A stretch of 64,000 nt of DNA from positions 43,621,970 to 43,685,969 of the forward strand of contig CM075860.1 of NCBI GenBank assembly GCA_037975125.1, read 5' to 3'. Under the pieces are notes generated by a model. The model saw only the letters and a program-made list of their open reading frames with translations, searched no databases and was not told the origin of the DNA. Numbering within the stretch: position 1 is the stretch's first letter; each line of letters starts with the position of its first letter. The position numbers were made by a program, and so were the translations under genes. Below, one piece after another: positions 35,796-46,868 of the stretch. This stretch comes from Latrodectus hesperus (taxonomy: Eukaryota; Arthropoda; Arachnida; Araneae; Theridiidae).

Positions 35796-35973
35796 AGCCT
35801 TTTATGTAGAAATTAAGGAAATTCATGAGAAGGACTCGATTAAGTTGATGCTCAACAACTTAATGGATGTTAAATTTCAATAAATCTTAATCGATAATAA
35901 ATTTCAGATTGTAGAGGCTACCGAAACCATTGAATACAGATAGCTTCGTAATAATGAATAACGATCAACTAAT

Positions 35974-36145
35974 GAACTGCCAGCTCATTGGCTGCCTCTC
36001 CAACTTCCGGCTCAGGTGTTTGTGGGTTCAATTCTTGCAGCAGTTATGGGTGTTTGCAGGGTTGATAATGGAATTTAAACTGTAGGACGGGGTCTAATTC
36101 GTCGTATTAAAAAGTGACTGTAAAGTAAGAAACAAACCAATCAAA
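35974..36145 (+). mobile_element. tRNA-derived SINE, family A, diverged
   Basis: It has GTTTGTGGGTTCAATTC as box B, then TTTAAACTGTAGGACGGGGT and the GACTGTAAAG..AACAAACC end, like the other family A copies, but the first 40 bp are damaged. Confidence 0.65.
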
Positions 36146-36584
36146 AGAAGTTCGAAGCATTCTCTTTGATAGGTTTAAAAATACTCTGGTGGTTGCGCGA
36201 TTACTTTTACTTAATCATTTTACATTTATTCCGATGAATGTGGGGAGAAATAAGTTGTGAAGACTTATTATTTATCATCAAAATAAATTGCGTTATCCAT
36301 ATCATAAGCGCAATTGAGAAAGCAATGACTGATATCGCTTTCTGAACTTCCATGCGTCGCTAGAGGAAAAAACAGCTACCCGAGACGTTTTGGACATAAG
36401 TTCAAATTTAAACATTCTTGTAGCTTAAACAAGGTGTTTTGCCTTGTTTAGGCAAACCTAGCCTAAACAACATATTATCTAGTGGAAAATTGGCTGCTAA
36501 TTTCCAGAGAAAAATTCTAGATCATTTTTAGTGCCTTTTAAGACAGATGCAATTATCTAATACATCTCTCTTAAAATACTTATT

Positions 36585-36771
36585 CTAAACCCTTGAGAGC
36601 GTAGGAGTGTGGGTTCGATTCCCACCGTGGCCCTGGGTGTTTCCTTCGTTATTCTTCTGTGGTTGTACATCTGTCATTGTGCTATTTGTCCTATTATCGA
36701 CAAAGACTTACAAGCGGATCTCAAGAATCAAGCATACAAGTCTGAATATCTGTAATAAATCAAATCAAATC
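36585..36771 (+). mobile_element. Short tRNA-derived SINE, family E
   Basis: It starts inside the tRNA half (GAGAGCGTAGGAGTGTGG, GTTCGATTCCC) and ends in (CAAAT)n. It is nearly identical to 54023-54207. AAATACTTATT flanks both ends (36574-36584, 36772-36782). Confidence 0.88.
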
Positions 36772-37543
36772 AAATACTTATTGAAATGAATGTACAAAAG
36801 GGACGCTGTACTTTTAAATTAAAATATATTAGGTTTTATTCTAAGTTATCGTTATGTTCTAAAATCTTAAACGAAAGGTTTAATATTATTCGAAAATATA
36901 TTTTTTTCTTTTTAAAATTAAGATATCATTTTTCTATATTAATTACAATACTATTAATTACATTTCCTATTACTAGTTGGGAATTTTATAAACAGAAAAG
37001 TGATAAAAATATCCAATAATTTATCATATTTACTAAGTTTAGTGGTGATTATAAATAATCAATGGATTAATCACACACACACATACATATATACAGTATG
37101 CCCTCTAAAATCTCTTGCGACCCTTTTAACTTTGAAATGACTATTTCTATAAAGTAGTATCTAAGTATAGTAGTCATGCGCTATTAAATAAAACCACCTG
37201 GCGAGAAACTACGAAATTAATATTTTTATTTTAAAATCAAAACGAGACAGTTGAGTTTTTTACAAAGTTGTAGAGCATAATTGATTTAGTACCAAATGAC
37301 ATCTTGTGAATATCAGTGCAAAGAACAAAACGGTTACAATGTGCATTTCTTTTTTTTTCGCGAATTTGTACGCTGACGTGAGAAAACAATCTGACGAAGA
37401 ATGTAAACAACTAGTAATAACAATATGCCTTTATTTGAGGTATTTAAATTTCGCGCTGTCAGCAATATACGATTAGATTTTCCTTTGGATGTCACGCAGC
37501 ACACGTTGGCTCTTAGAGCACGACACTTTGCCATAAACTTCTG

Positions 37544-37716
37544 GCCGAGCTGGCAGCCGAATGGTTAGTGCTTCGGTTCAACAGTTCGTGGGTTCGAATC
37601 CCACCTCAGGCATGGATGTTTGTAGTGGTTCGGAATCCACTTTAAACCGTATGTCCTGGTCTAATTACCCCTCGTGTGCAAAAAATGATCGTTGAGCGAC
37701 AAACAAACCAAACCAA
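37544..37716 (+). mobile_element. tRNA-derived SINE, family A (well preserved)
   Basis: GCCGAGCTGGCAGCCGAATG at the start, GTGGGTTCGAATCCCACC as box B, and the tail CCAAACCAA. A 13-bp target-site duplication CCATAAACTTCTG (37531-37543, 37717-37729) defines the ends exactly. The length is 173 bp. Confidence 0.93.
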
Positions 37717-37744
37717 CCATAAACTTCTGTAATAGGCCCTTTTC

Positions 37745-38460
37745 AAGGATCTGCAGTATTGGTGAAGGGGTCACATATATCTGCTGTGTCATCTATTTCC
37801 GCAGGAAAAATATCCAGTGTAGCCAGATCAAGTAAATGTGGAGGCAGATAATCTTGAACACTTACGTACCCAATTATTTGGTGCTTGAATTCCTTATGAG
37901 GTACTTAATGGAGATGTCTTGCGAACAGGCACGCCGTTATACTGAAATCATAGATTCCAAAGATTAAACAATGCAGATTATCCAGGTGTTACGTTCTGTT
38001 GCAATATTTAAATATTGCGCAGCTGCTAACGTGCCGTCGTATGAAATATTAGTCCGATGCGTTTATTTCTGTAGATTGCTCGTCAACCGTTAAAAACAAA
38101 CTGTATTTGATATTGAACGTCGGTGAAGCATCTAGGATGCGCTCGTCTCTAGTAATGGGTTCTTTATCCTTGGTTCAGCTGGAAGACCCCAGGGGGCGCG
38201 TTAGAATTTGGGCGTGACAGACATGGTCAAACGGCCGTCTCAAGACTTATTAGTGGACATCTGAAAAGCATGATACTTGAATCTAGTCGCAAGGTCTTTT
38301 CCTTGTGCACGAAATGCAACTTCCCCTGATCACATTCTGGATTGTTTGGGGCTCCCTCTGGCGGATGTTTACTCAAGTCGCTCGACTTCGTTAGGGTTCA
38401 CGATGTCATGGATCTGATCTAGATCTCTGAAGAATTGGAAACAACAACAATGGGCCCTTT
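37745..38460 (-). pseudogene. Unidentified decayed coding-like region
   Basis: On the minus strand one frame from about 38165 to 37745 has only a few stops and reads ITRDERILDASPTFNIKYS, LFLTVDEQSTEINASD and QDYLPPHLLDLATLDIFPAE. I do not recognise the family. The block up to 38830 is clearly richer in GC than its flanks, which suggests a transferred or mobile origin. Confidence 0.35.
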
Positions 38461-38685
38461 CCCATTCCGCGAAAGGTACGTCTTATCCATCCGCCCGCAC
38501 TATATCTGCCAAGAATGTTAGCTGGATGCCTATCTAATTCATGGCAAAGTTTCCAGTTCTAATTCATGACAAAGATATCAGACTTTCATCTAGCAGCTGC
38601 TGTCAGTCGTCTTGGACTACAGCGGCTCACCGCTATTTGGTCTCATCGACTTCATTAATAAAGGTGATGTCATTGATGATCGGCT

Positions 38686-38740
38686 GACAATACGGTCCGC
38701 TGCTGGCCCAACGCCGGGTTGTCAGCAATGCCGTATTGTC
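38686..38740. repeat. Inverted repeat, 10-bp arms
   Basis: GACAATACGG (38686-38695) and CCGTATTGTC (38731-38740) are perfect complements around a 35-base GC-rich loop. Confidence 0.7.
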
Positions 38741-38829
38741 TACGAGTGGCCCATGTAATTGCTGGTACATGCCTATGTACGGTTATCCATCGGCTCTTTG
38801 TCGGTTGGCCGGTGGTGACCGTTTTTACA

Positions 38830-39780
38830 GAAGTATGGCAAGTTATATATAACTTACTTATTTCTACAAATAAAAAGGGATAAAGATTCCATTTTATCTG
38901 CTAATTTATGTATTGTAAATTTAATATAGAAATATTAGAAATCTATATTAAATTAATGCGAAATCTGTTTTGGTTATCTTAGAAAAACATAAGGTTCTCT
39001 ATATAATCGTCAAATGACATTAAGTGCATTATTAATTCTTAAACAATAATGAACTTCCAACTCTTATTTTAGTAAGGTGACAATGTTATCCAAATTTTTT
39101 ATTTTAATTTATTTTTATTTAAATAATTTTATATATTTTAAGTCTTTTTTTGTTATAGAATTTAATTACATTATATATAAATTTGTTTTTTAATAATTCT
39201 TGAACAAATAAATGTCAATTTATTGCTAAAATTTGAACTTGAAGATATCAAAATTCCAATTAATTGTTATATAATATTCATGATTATTTTATAGAATTAC
39301 TTTAAAGCACACACAATCACATTTCCTTTGCATATAAAATTAATGCTTAATTTTCCAAATCAATTAACTTCATAAAACAAGAAGTTGAGAAAAATGATAG
39401 AAAACATATATTTTAAGATTAACATTCTTTATTACTTTCATACGATGGTTTTTGTTGTGCTAATTCTCTGAAATGAAATTTGTTCTGAATGTATAATTAT
39501 ACATTTTCAGCTATAGAATAAAAAAATTAAATTCGGAAAGTGAAACATCCGAATATTGATATATACAAAAACGTCAGTTTTTTCAAAACTAATTTTTAAT
39601 TTTTCAATTAAATAGATAATTTAAAAATACTGTCCTTTGTTTTTTTAACACTTGGAAGACTAAATTTTATTAAGAAAAGGAAAATATAATATAAAAAGAT
39701 AATCTGATTCAAATAAATTACAAAAACAGAACGATCAGGATGTTTATCAATAATAACAAAGGTTAACATTTAGGAAAAAA
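38830..39780. other. No feature recognised
   Basis: AT-rich sequence without coding character, in SDR intron 1. Confidence 0.6.
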
Positions 39781-40018
39781 ATGGAAAAACTTGAGTTGAT
39801 AAGGCTACAAAAGATATATAAATCGGGAAAAGCTTCATGCATAACATTTATTTCTACATATTTAGGCACCATGCATAACCTCACTGGACATCGCTATCCA
39901 ATAAAACATAATGAAGCGTTGGTCGGTATGGATAAGCGCCAACTTCGCGTAAAAATTTCCAAACCTGACTTTTTGAGAGGTCACAACGTTGACTATTCTC
40001 TCTTGGGCAGTATACAGG

Positions 40019-40076
40019 TTGGTTGGTTGGGTTTTATGGCACAACGTCCAAAATTGGACATGCTGCGCCAAGGACT
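40019..40076 (+). mobile_element. Mini hairpin insertion (58 bp) with target duplication
   Basis: A GGTT-rich head is followed by a nested palindrome: TGGCAC/GCGCCA (40037-40042, 40065-40070) and GTCC/GGAC (40046-40049, 40056-40059). GTATACAGG stands directly on both sides (40010-40018, 40077-40085). A homologous insertion with its own flanking duplication is at 50405-50469. Confidence 0.65.
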
Positions 40077-40284
40077 GTATACAGGATAAGAGCTCCAACG
40101 ACTCAATAACTTCACTTCACTTCCCTTTAAGATCAGCAAAGTGAAGCATCACTTGCCGAGGGCAGTGATTGAGAGGGTCACCACGTACCCTCCCTCACTG
40201 GGTTGCTGGAGTTCCGTGGGTTGGGAGCGAGTTTACGTTAATCTGTGATGTACAATGTCTTTCCTCTGGTGTGGCGTGATTTGG

Positions 40285-40390
40285 GAGAGGAGGGTGCCAG
40301 CTCAGATGTGACCTCGTCACCTGAACATGGTTGAAATTTACTATGCACATGATATAGTAATTTTGAACCACGTTCAGGTGAGGAGTATTC
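40285..40390 (+). repeat. Repeat module with long inverted repeat
   Basis: The module GGAGGGTGCCAGCTCAGATG (also near 33242, 33414 and 52341) leads into CACCTGAACATGGTTGAAA, which is complemented by TTTTGAACCACGTTCAGGTG about 15 bases later. The arms are about 27 bp with a few mismatches. Confidence 0.75.
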
Positions 40391-41326
40391 CAAACCCGTT
40401 AATCTAAAGGTACAGTCCCAGGCTTGCCTGCACCGCTATGTATGTATGTATTTTGGATATGCGAGGATATCCATTTAAACTTGCCATTCTTTCTTAGCTA
40501 TATTCTACAATATCTTGTCACGCAGCCTGTCTGCCTTAACGTTTTACAACAGTTAGATTGATTTGATGAAAAGGGTGCAGGGATCCATGGAAACGTTTTC
40601 GCTGATCGTGCGTTACATTCACATTCACCATGCACTAAAACCATCTCATAACACTCAGCTTTGAAAAATCACTCCGTTTCGATGAGCATTAACATACTGC
40701 AACACCAAAAAGATATCAATTTTATAACTGTCCCAGGTAAACAGGTTTAACATTCCTGACGTGCTCTCATAATGCTCGACATTCGAACTAAAAACAAATT
40801 CTTTTGTTGATGCGACAATATTTTACGCGATTTACGTATTGTTTACTCAGTTTATAAAGAAAATTAGTACAAAGATGAAACTCTTGGGTCACTTTTGATC
40901 CTTTTCATAGGAAATCGCAAGCGATATCCCTGTGCCATACTGTGGCATCATATTTTCCCCGAAAGCTCATTTCTACCTTCTGTTCAAGCTTCATGACGTC
41001 ACAGTGTAGGTAATCGGGTAAAAACAAATGTACCTTTTAACCCCTTTATATTTTGCCTTAATTTCCCAAATATGTCTTTTCGTATTAAATCGATGATGAC
41101 CTACAACTTCGTTAAATACTTTTTTTTTATGTCATTCAGTTTTCCAGTGAGAAAAGTTAATGCTGCCTTTTTTCACCAGGTGGAGCCTTATATGGTTTCA
41201 TTCATTTGTTTTACTATACCTAGATATTACTCTTAGGAATATAACAGCAGATTTTCTGAAGTTAAGAGGGCGTCAAATTACTTCGGTAGATATATTGAAT
41301 ATACATGTATTGTGTATATTTCTTAG

Positions 41327-41384
41327 GATCTCGAAGGGATCAGAGATTCAACAGAAAAATCTCAAGTTGTGCTGATAAAAATGG
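41327..41384 (+). CDS. Short-chain dehydrogenase, exon 2
   Basis: This 58-bp exon is flanked by TTCTTAG| and |GTAAGT. It encodes DLEGIRDSTEKSQVVLIKM plus one base (G). It continues the exon 1 end (RNENLLQ) in phase 0, as in C-factor-like SDRs. The phase-1 G would begin the Asp of the usual KMDVT. It shares only strand and phase with exon 1, 7 kb away, but the combined protein reads as a typical SDR start. Confidence 0.7.
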
Positions 41385-41684
41385 GTAAGTGACATCTATA
41401 ACTACCATTAAGAAATCTAATTGTTCATACAAAAAAGTAGTTTTTATTCAAAGAAATGCTAATATTATGATACAATGACAGAAATCTATGAAGTAACTCT
41501 TAAAATTACAATCCACACACATAGTACAACATAATAATGAAACTGGCACTAGTATTTAACCTCTGGCGGCTGAAGGATGTATTTCTAATGTCTTTTTATT
41601 TTGTTAAATTTCCTGGTATAATCCTCGACTATTGCTCTTTCCTGACTAATCAAATATTATTCGTTATTTTCTCAGCGGGTTATT

Positions 41685-41757
41685 TTTTAAGTCATACTTA
41701 AAAAACTTACTACACATCATACTTAAACTTTTTAAGTCATACTTAAAATACTTTATG
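41685..41757 (+). repeat. Short direct repeat TTTTTAAGTCATACTTAAAA
   Basis: Two copies of this 20-base string, itself partly palindromic, lie about 44 bp apart with a similar third piece between them. Confidence 0.6.
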
Positions 41758-42540
41758 ACAGTTTATTTGATGGTAAGCATGAAACAAGAAATTGTACACA
41801 TATAATTCATTAAAAAAATATAAACTATCAAACCATTATGTTTTTTATAATTTTTATTATAAATAATACTCACACATTTTCTTTTAATTAAAAGTGGTCC
41901 GAACAAAAGAAGTATAAAATACATCCCCAATATTTTAAGGGGTATTTATAGGGGTTTCGAATATTTTATGAAAACTTTTAGAATTTTTTTCCATTTAAAT
42001 ATCTGTTACAAATATGTATGTATAAGACATTTAATTTAAACTATTTTTTTTATAAAACTAAGAAAATATTTGCCCATTATTCTTCGAAATAACTTTAAAT
42101 ACCGGACTTTTTACAGAATTAATTAGTTTTTTGAACAAAGATATTTAGAGGAATTTTTCTCATTCATCCATTAACTATTTCTAATTCGAATAAATATACA
42201 TACTAATGGCTATTTGCATACGTTTGACATGTTGACGATCACAAAGTTTTTATGTTACTCAGATCTGGACTACATATTCGCAGCATAAAATCTCGATTCT
42301 ATTCTTAAACCATTTTTAATTGATTTAAACACATAGAAATGATCATTGTTTTCCTAAAAATTATAGTTTGACACTCCATAAAGTTAACTGAAGGTTATAG
42401 GTTATTGTGGTAAGACATTCATTCAAAACAACTAGAGTCAGTTTTCCAAGAACTCTCTGCAGATCATATTTCCTTTGGGGTGTACAGTATTTCCCCAAAC
42501 TATCACAGAACCGTTAATCACCTGGCTACAGAAAAAACTC
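41758..42540. other. No feature recognised
   Basis: AT-rich sequence without coding character. Confidence 0.6.
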
Positions 42541-42546
42541 TCAAGC

Positions 42547-42600
42547 TGGTTGATTGTATTTTATGGTGCAAGATCCAAATAGGATATAAGCTGCCCTTTA
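42547..42600 (+). repeat. Diverged relative of the mini hairpin insertion
   Basis: TTTTATGGTGCAAGATCCAA, then AGGAT and AAGCTGCCC, matches the cores at 40031 and 50428 with substitutions. No flanking duplication is seen. Confidence 0.5.
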
Positions 42601-42984
42601 TATCCATTGCCAGCAAATAAATTCAATATTCCGAAACTCCTTCACATAATAGGATGGCAAGTGAGATTATTATTATCCAAAATCCTTAAGACAATCATGT
42701 TGTTCACACAAGCGTTGTGATTTGTAGACATATTCACATACAAAAGTTCACAAATAATGGCACTGGCTTCAATGAGGAAAATAGACCAGGACAAAAGAAG
42801 GCTGTAGCCAAGACTGACATCAGCAAATTCTTCACAGCATAACATGCCCTGCTGATTTAAAATCATGTGTGAATACTAGTATCTACATAGAGGAATGGAT
42901 CGATTGAAAATGATGTTATGCCTGATTTTTTGTATTGATGAAAAAGAGTTAACGATTGTAACTGTTGTTCGACCAGCATGCTTT

Positions 42985-43243
42985 AATGAACCTAGCTCTG
43001 GGTTGGGCTTTACCAGTTAGATAAGAACACCTGAGGGAATCTTCGTGATTTTGAAGCAAGGACCAAATAGAACTTCCCTACTACTTGGTCTACCACTCCC
43101 AGAGGTATCATTTCATTTGGAGGACATAGTAAAAAAAGCCCGTGCCCCGTAGTGAACAAGAAGGATCTTTGCTTAAGCCGATATTCGAACTCATTTCCGA
43201 TAATGGAAACGACGTCCTAACCAACCAGGCCACCATGGCCCAT
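42985..43243 (-). mobile_element. tRNA-derived SINE, family D
   Basis: The minus strand opens GGCCATGGTGGCCTGGTTGG and has a box B-like GAGTTCGAATATCGG. The body matches 35102-35393. Confidence 0.82.
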
Positions 43244-43593
43244 ATGCTTTTCCCTTGTTGAAGATAATGGAAGCTAGAGGAATTTTTGCATAAAAGCATT
43301 CCGGATCTTGGTTTACAATTACGCTATGTTATCAATATTGGATTTTTCTTTACGTATCTACTCTGAAGGGCAGGAATACATTTATTTTTTTTTCTAAGAC
43401 ATACGAAATGAGCATTACCATACATTCCAGAATTCTACATTCATCAAAATTATAAGTCGAAAATTTAAAGGATCAGAAAGATCTTTACCAATCTTCAGGA
43501 ATGGAATCATAATAGCATTGTTCCATGAAGCTGGAAATTTCTCATTCAGATCATATCAAACAACTGAAGTCTTGAAGAGTTCTAAAGGGAAGG

Positions 43594-43837
43594 GCCGTGG
43601 TAGCCTAGTGGTTAGGACATCGGCCTTCCATGCCGAAGGGTGCTGGTTCTATTCCCAGTGTCGCCACATGCCCACCGAGTACATGCAGTATACGTGCTTG
43701 TTAAATATGAAGAATCGAAAATCCTTTTTTTTTTTGTCGTTGAGTAGCTGCCATGGATGTCATGGCCTGGAGAAAATTTTCTCCACCTCCAGATCAATGT
43801 CAAAATTAGGAGACTGAATCTTCTGGTGGTGCTANNN
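43594..43837 (+). mobile_element. tRNA-derived SINE, family C, cut by the assembly gap
   Basis: GGGCCGTGGTAGCCTAGTGG (box A) and GCTGGTTCTATTCCC (box B), then CACCGAGTACATGCAG and GTCATGGCCTGGAGAAAAT. The other copy is at 58648-58942 on the minus strand. The sequence runs into N at 43838. Confidence 0.85.
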
Positions 43838-44334
43838 NNNNNNNNNNNNNNNNNNNNNNNNNNNNNNNNNNNNNNNNNNNNNNNNNNNNNNNNNNNNNNN
43901 NNNNNNNNNNNNNNNNNNNNNNNNNNNNNNNNNNNNNNNNNNNNNNNNNNNNNNNNNNNNNNNNNNNNNNNNNNNNNNNNNNNNNNNNNNNNNNNNNNNN
44001 NNNNNNNNNNNNNNNNNNNNNNNNNNNNNNNNNNNNNNNNNNNNNNNNNNNNNNNNNNNNNNNNNNNNNNNNNNNNNNNNNNNNNNNNNNNNNNNNNNNN
44101 NNNNNNNNNNNNNNNNNNNNNNNNNNNNNNNNNNNNNNNNNNNNNNNNNNNNNNNNNNNNNNNNNNNNNNNNNNNNNNNNNNNNNNNNNNNNNNNNNNNN
44201 NNNNNNNNNNNNNNNNNNNNNNNNNNNNNNNNNNNNNNNNNNNNNNNNNNNNNNNNNNNNNNNNNNNNNNNNNNNNNNNNNNNNNNNNNNNNNNNNNNNN
44301 NNNNNNNNNNNNNNNNNNNNNNNNNNNNNNNNNN
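43838..44334. other. Assembly gap (N)
   Basis: 497 unknown bases. Left of it is a SINE C and right of it a mariner fragment, so the gap probably covers repeats. Confidence 0.99.
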
Positions 44335-45010
44335 AACCAAACCGTTGCTCAATGACGATGGTGTTAAAACCGTGTTAGAGAAAGATCGGACCCTATTCGA
44401 TAGATAAGATTGGTGTGGAAATATTCAAAACGAGTGCTACATGAATTAAGTCAGAAGAATTTTGATGATCGAGTCATCACATGCCTATCTCTCCTTGTTG
44501 GAAACGAAATCGAGCCCTTCTTAAACCGGATGATAACTGGGAATCAAAAGTGGATTACCGACGAAAACATCGTAAAAATGGGTATATTGTGAGTAAAACT
44601 TAGCCCTTAAAACTCTAAGACAAACTTAACTCTGAATAAGAGAATGCTGTGTATGTATGGTAGGACATTTGAAGACCAATACATTACGAGCATTAAAAAT
44701 TGAACGAAAAGCTCAGTTCGGAAAAGCATTGTCAGCAACTGGATAATTTAAACGGAGCAGTCCAAGAAAAGAGGCCGCAGTGTTCCAAGAAAGTGGTCAA
44801 GATAAAAGTTAGTCAAAAAATTGTAGAGCTAGGCTGAGAAATTCTGTCTCATACACCATATTCCTCGGACTTATCACCCCCCACCAATCACTTGTTTTTG
44901 TCCATTATCAGCATTAAAAATTGAACGAAAAGCTCAATTCGGAAAAATATTGTCTGTAATAATTGGATAATTTAATGGGAGAAGTCCAAGAAAGGAGTTA
45001 ATCAAAAACT
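44335..45010 (+). mobile_element. mariner (DD34D, Hsmar/irritans-like) transposase remnant
   Basis: The frame at 44410-44592 reads VLHELSQKNFDDRVITCLSL, then NRMITGNQKWITDENIV, the middle of a mariner transposase. The catalytic TGDEKW Asp is Asn here. A later piece near 44831-44880 reads EILSHTPYSSDLSPP, corresponding to the PPYSPDLAPSD end. Stops and rearrangements make it inactive. Confidence 0.82.
44690..45010 (+). repeat. Direct repeat within the mariner remnant
   Basis: About 85 bp starting GCATTAAAAATTGAACGAAA at 44690 recurs at 44911 with about 85% similarity, 221 bp apart. Confidence 0.8.
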
Positions 45011-45263
45011 TTAGGTTTTCCAGGTTTCTTCCTTTGTGACACGTGAATATGGCCTACTACCTATGAAAAATCCTCACAGAAACCGATACGTGACAGACAT
45101 ATAAATACTCAACTTCGGCCTTTCAGCAATAAAACTGTCCGCTGATGCAATATTGAATTTCACATGAGCGAAATATTATAGTTTGATCGATTAGTCAGCA
45201 GAAATGTGCTTTTCGAATTCTTGCATTAAATTTCAAAGGTAGTTTTCTTTGTTCACAGTACCG

Positions 45264-45440
45264 AACTGGTAATCGAATGGTAAGCGCTCTCGCTATTGTT
45301 CAACAGTTCGTGGGTTCGAGTTCCACCTTTGGCGTGTGTGTTTGTGATGATTCCAAATCCACTCTAAGCCGTATGTTCCGGTCTAATAACCGCTCGTGTG
45401 CAATAAAACGATTGTTGAGCGACAAACAAATCATCTTTTT
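45264..45440 (+). mobile_element. tRNA-derived SINE, family A
   Basis: GTTCGTGGGTTCGAGTTCC as box B, body CACTCTAAGCCGTATGTTCC, and the end GAGCGACAAACAAAT. The target-site duplication TTCACAGTACCG is at 45252-45263 and 45441-45452. Confidence 0.9.
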
Positions 45441-45879
45441 TTCACAGTACCGGAAGTCATATAGAATAACTCAGCCGTAGTGCTTTCTTCAAGACAATTT
45501 ATCCCTTTTTTTTTTTGGAATTGGATATTTGATTTATTATTAAAGTCATCTGTAATTCAATCAAACCATCGTAAAGATCTTTCTTCTTTTCGAGTCTTGA
45601 TTTAACATACGAGATCTTTCTAATTCCCTCATACTAATGACGGATCTGTCGAGTTGGAAAACACTTGGCACATTTTTATTTTCTTAGCTTCGTTACTTCC
45701 ACAAACATATTTTTTGCTGAAATTTAAATTCTTATTTGCTTTTCTTAAATTAATTTTATACTCTTTTTTTTTTCTTTTTTTCAAAAAAACAAATGTGTCC
45801 ACTGAGCAAACAATTGCTTTATGGTCAAATTATTTTGTGAATATTTTCAAACAAGAGTTATAAAATAACCGATAAAGTT

Positions 45880-46170
45880 CTTACCGTTTTCATTGTCCGA
45901 AAAGAAAGTAATTTACAGATTGTGTTCGTTGTTCGTTCTCGAAGAAATTGCCATTTGAAACCTTATACCCACTTGTCTCCCGCTGCCCAATTGTGAAATC
46001 TCTTTATGTAAAACTCGAGAATTTTGGACGCGAAAATAGCCATAAGTGGCGCCATTCTGCTTCCTTGGTCCGAATCTCATGAGTAAAATGTTTGAAACCA
46101 AGGCCTTGCAACGCGCCCATTCACAATTCTCTCTCCAAACGCTTGTCGTGTTTGTCAACTTGATATAGCA
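45880..46170 (-). other. GC-richer segment, possible promoter or 5' exon, unproven
   Basis: A balanced-composition block with AATGGCGCC and an 81-codon open frame (46158-45913) matching no family I know. Further along the minus strand is ATGAAAACG|GTAAGA near 45893, which would make a very short first coding exon. It may be only an old repeat. Confidence 0.2.
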
Positions 46171-46592
46171 GACCTACTTTGAAGTTGGAAGCCAAGCAAC
46201 ACCAAAATAACCCTTGGGTACTTCTATTTTTCTTCGTTTAGGTACGAATTTCGATAGATGAAAGTACCGATTGGCTTGTGTTTATAGTTAATGGTATTCC
46301 TATTCTCAACCAACAGCTTTGTAAGCTATGTGCTACAATAATTTGAATAACTGTTATCATTTCTTTCAATGGTAAAGCAAAAATGGCAAGAACTTAATGG
46401 TTACATTATAATTTTCCTTACCACAAAAAATGTTTATGAGTTAGCTCAGAATCTGTGTAATTTTTTACCATTTTACTGGCAATTTTTATATTATTTAAAT
46501 GTTTATTTTTTGGCTTTCAATACTTAAATAATTTTAAGTAGCAATATTTACATTTATTCAGTCAATTTTTGTTGTTGTTACTAATGACACTT

Positions 46593-46868
46593 GGACAAGC
46601 CAAGCTCGCTATTCCTTGGCTATGCGAATTTAAGTCAATTGGGAGCGTCTTTCGTTTTAATCAGAGCACCATGAAGGTGAAAGTACGACTTTGCTCTACA
46701 CACATGCCATAGGTACCTGTTTATAGGTTAGGCAATTATTCACACCTCATTTATACAAGGAAAGGACAAAGAAAGGATAGACAAAGTACATCGATGCCCG
46801 AACCGGGATTCGAACCCAGAACCTCCTTATCCGCAGTCAGTCACTCTGACCACTAGACAAGTTGCGCG
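46593..46868 (-). mobile_element. tRNA-derived SINE, related to family B
   Basis: The minus strand opens AGCCGCGCAACTTGTCTAGT, then GGGTTCGAATCCCGGTTCGG and GCATCGATGTACTTTGTC, which resembles the family B head. The 3' part differs. Confidence 0.8.

Larger units (their letters stand above)
37094..40942. mobile_element. Possible decayed DNA transposon of unknown type
   Basis: The left end CAGTATGCCC ... CTTGCGA (37094) and the right end read on the other strand, CAGTATGGCA ... CTTGCGA (from 40942), match imperfectly as inverted repeats. Between them lies a GC-richer block with coding-like minus-strand text. The family is unknown and the ends could be coincidental. SINE A (37544) and the mini hairpin insertion (40019) would be later insertions. 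Confidence 0.3.

Noticed and set aside
39781..40089. A 102-codon plus-strand frame with a basic start (MEKLELIRLQKIYKSG) and a minus-strand partner at 39862-40098.
   Set aside because: No family recognised, and the end runs through the mini hairpin insertion, so it cannot be a conserved gene as it stands.
41160..41375. A 71-codon plus-strand frame overlapping SDR exon 2.
   Set aside because: It is in another frame. The exon supported by splice sites and homology is 41327-41384.
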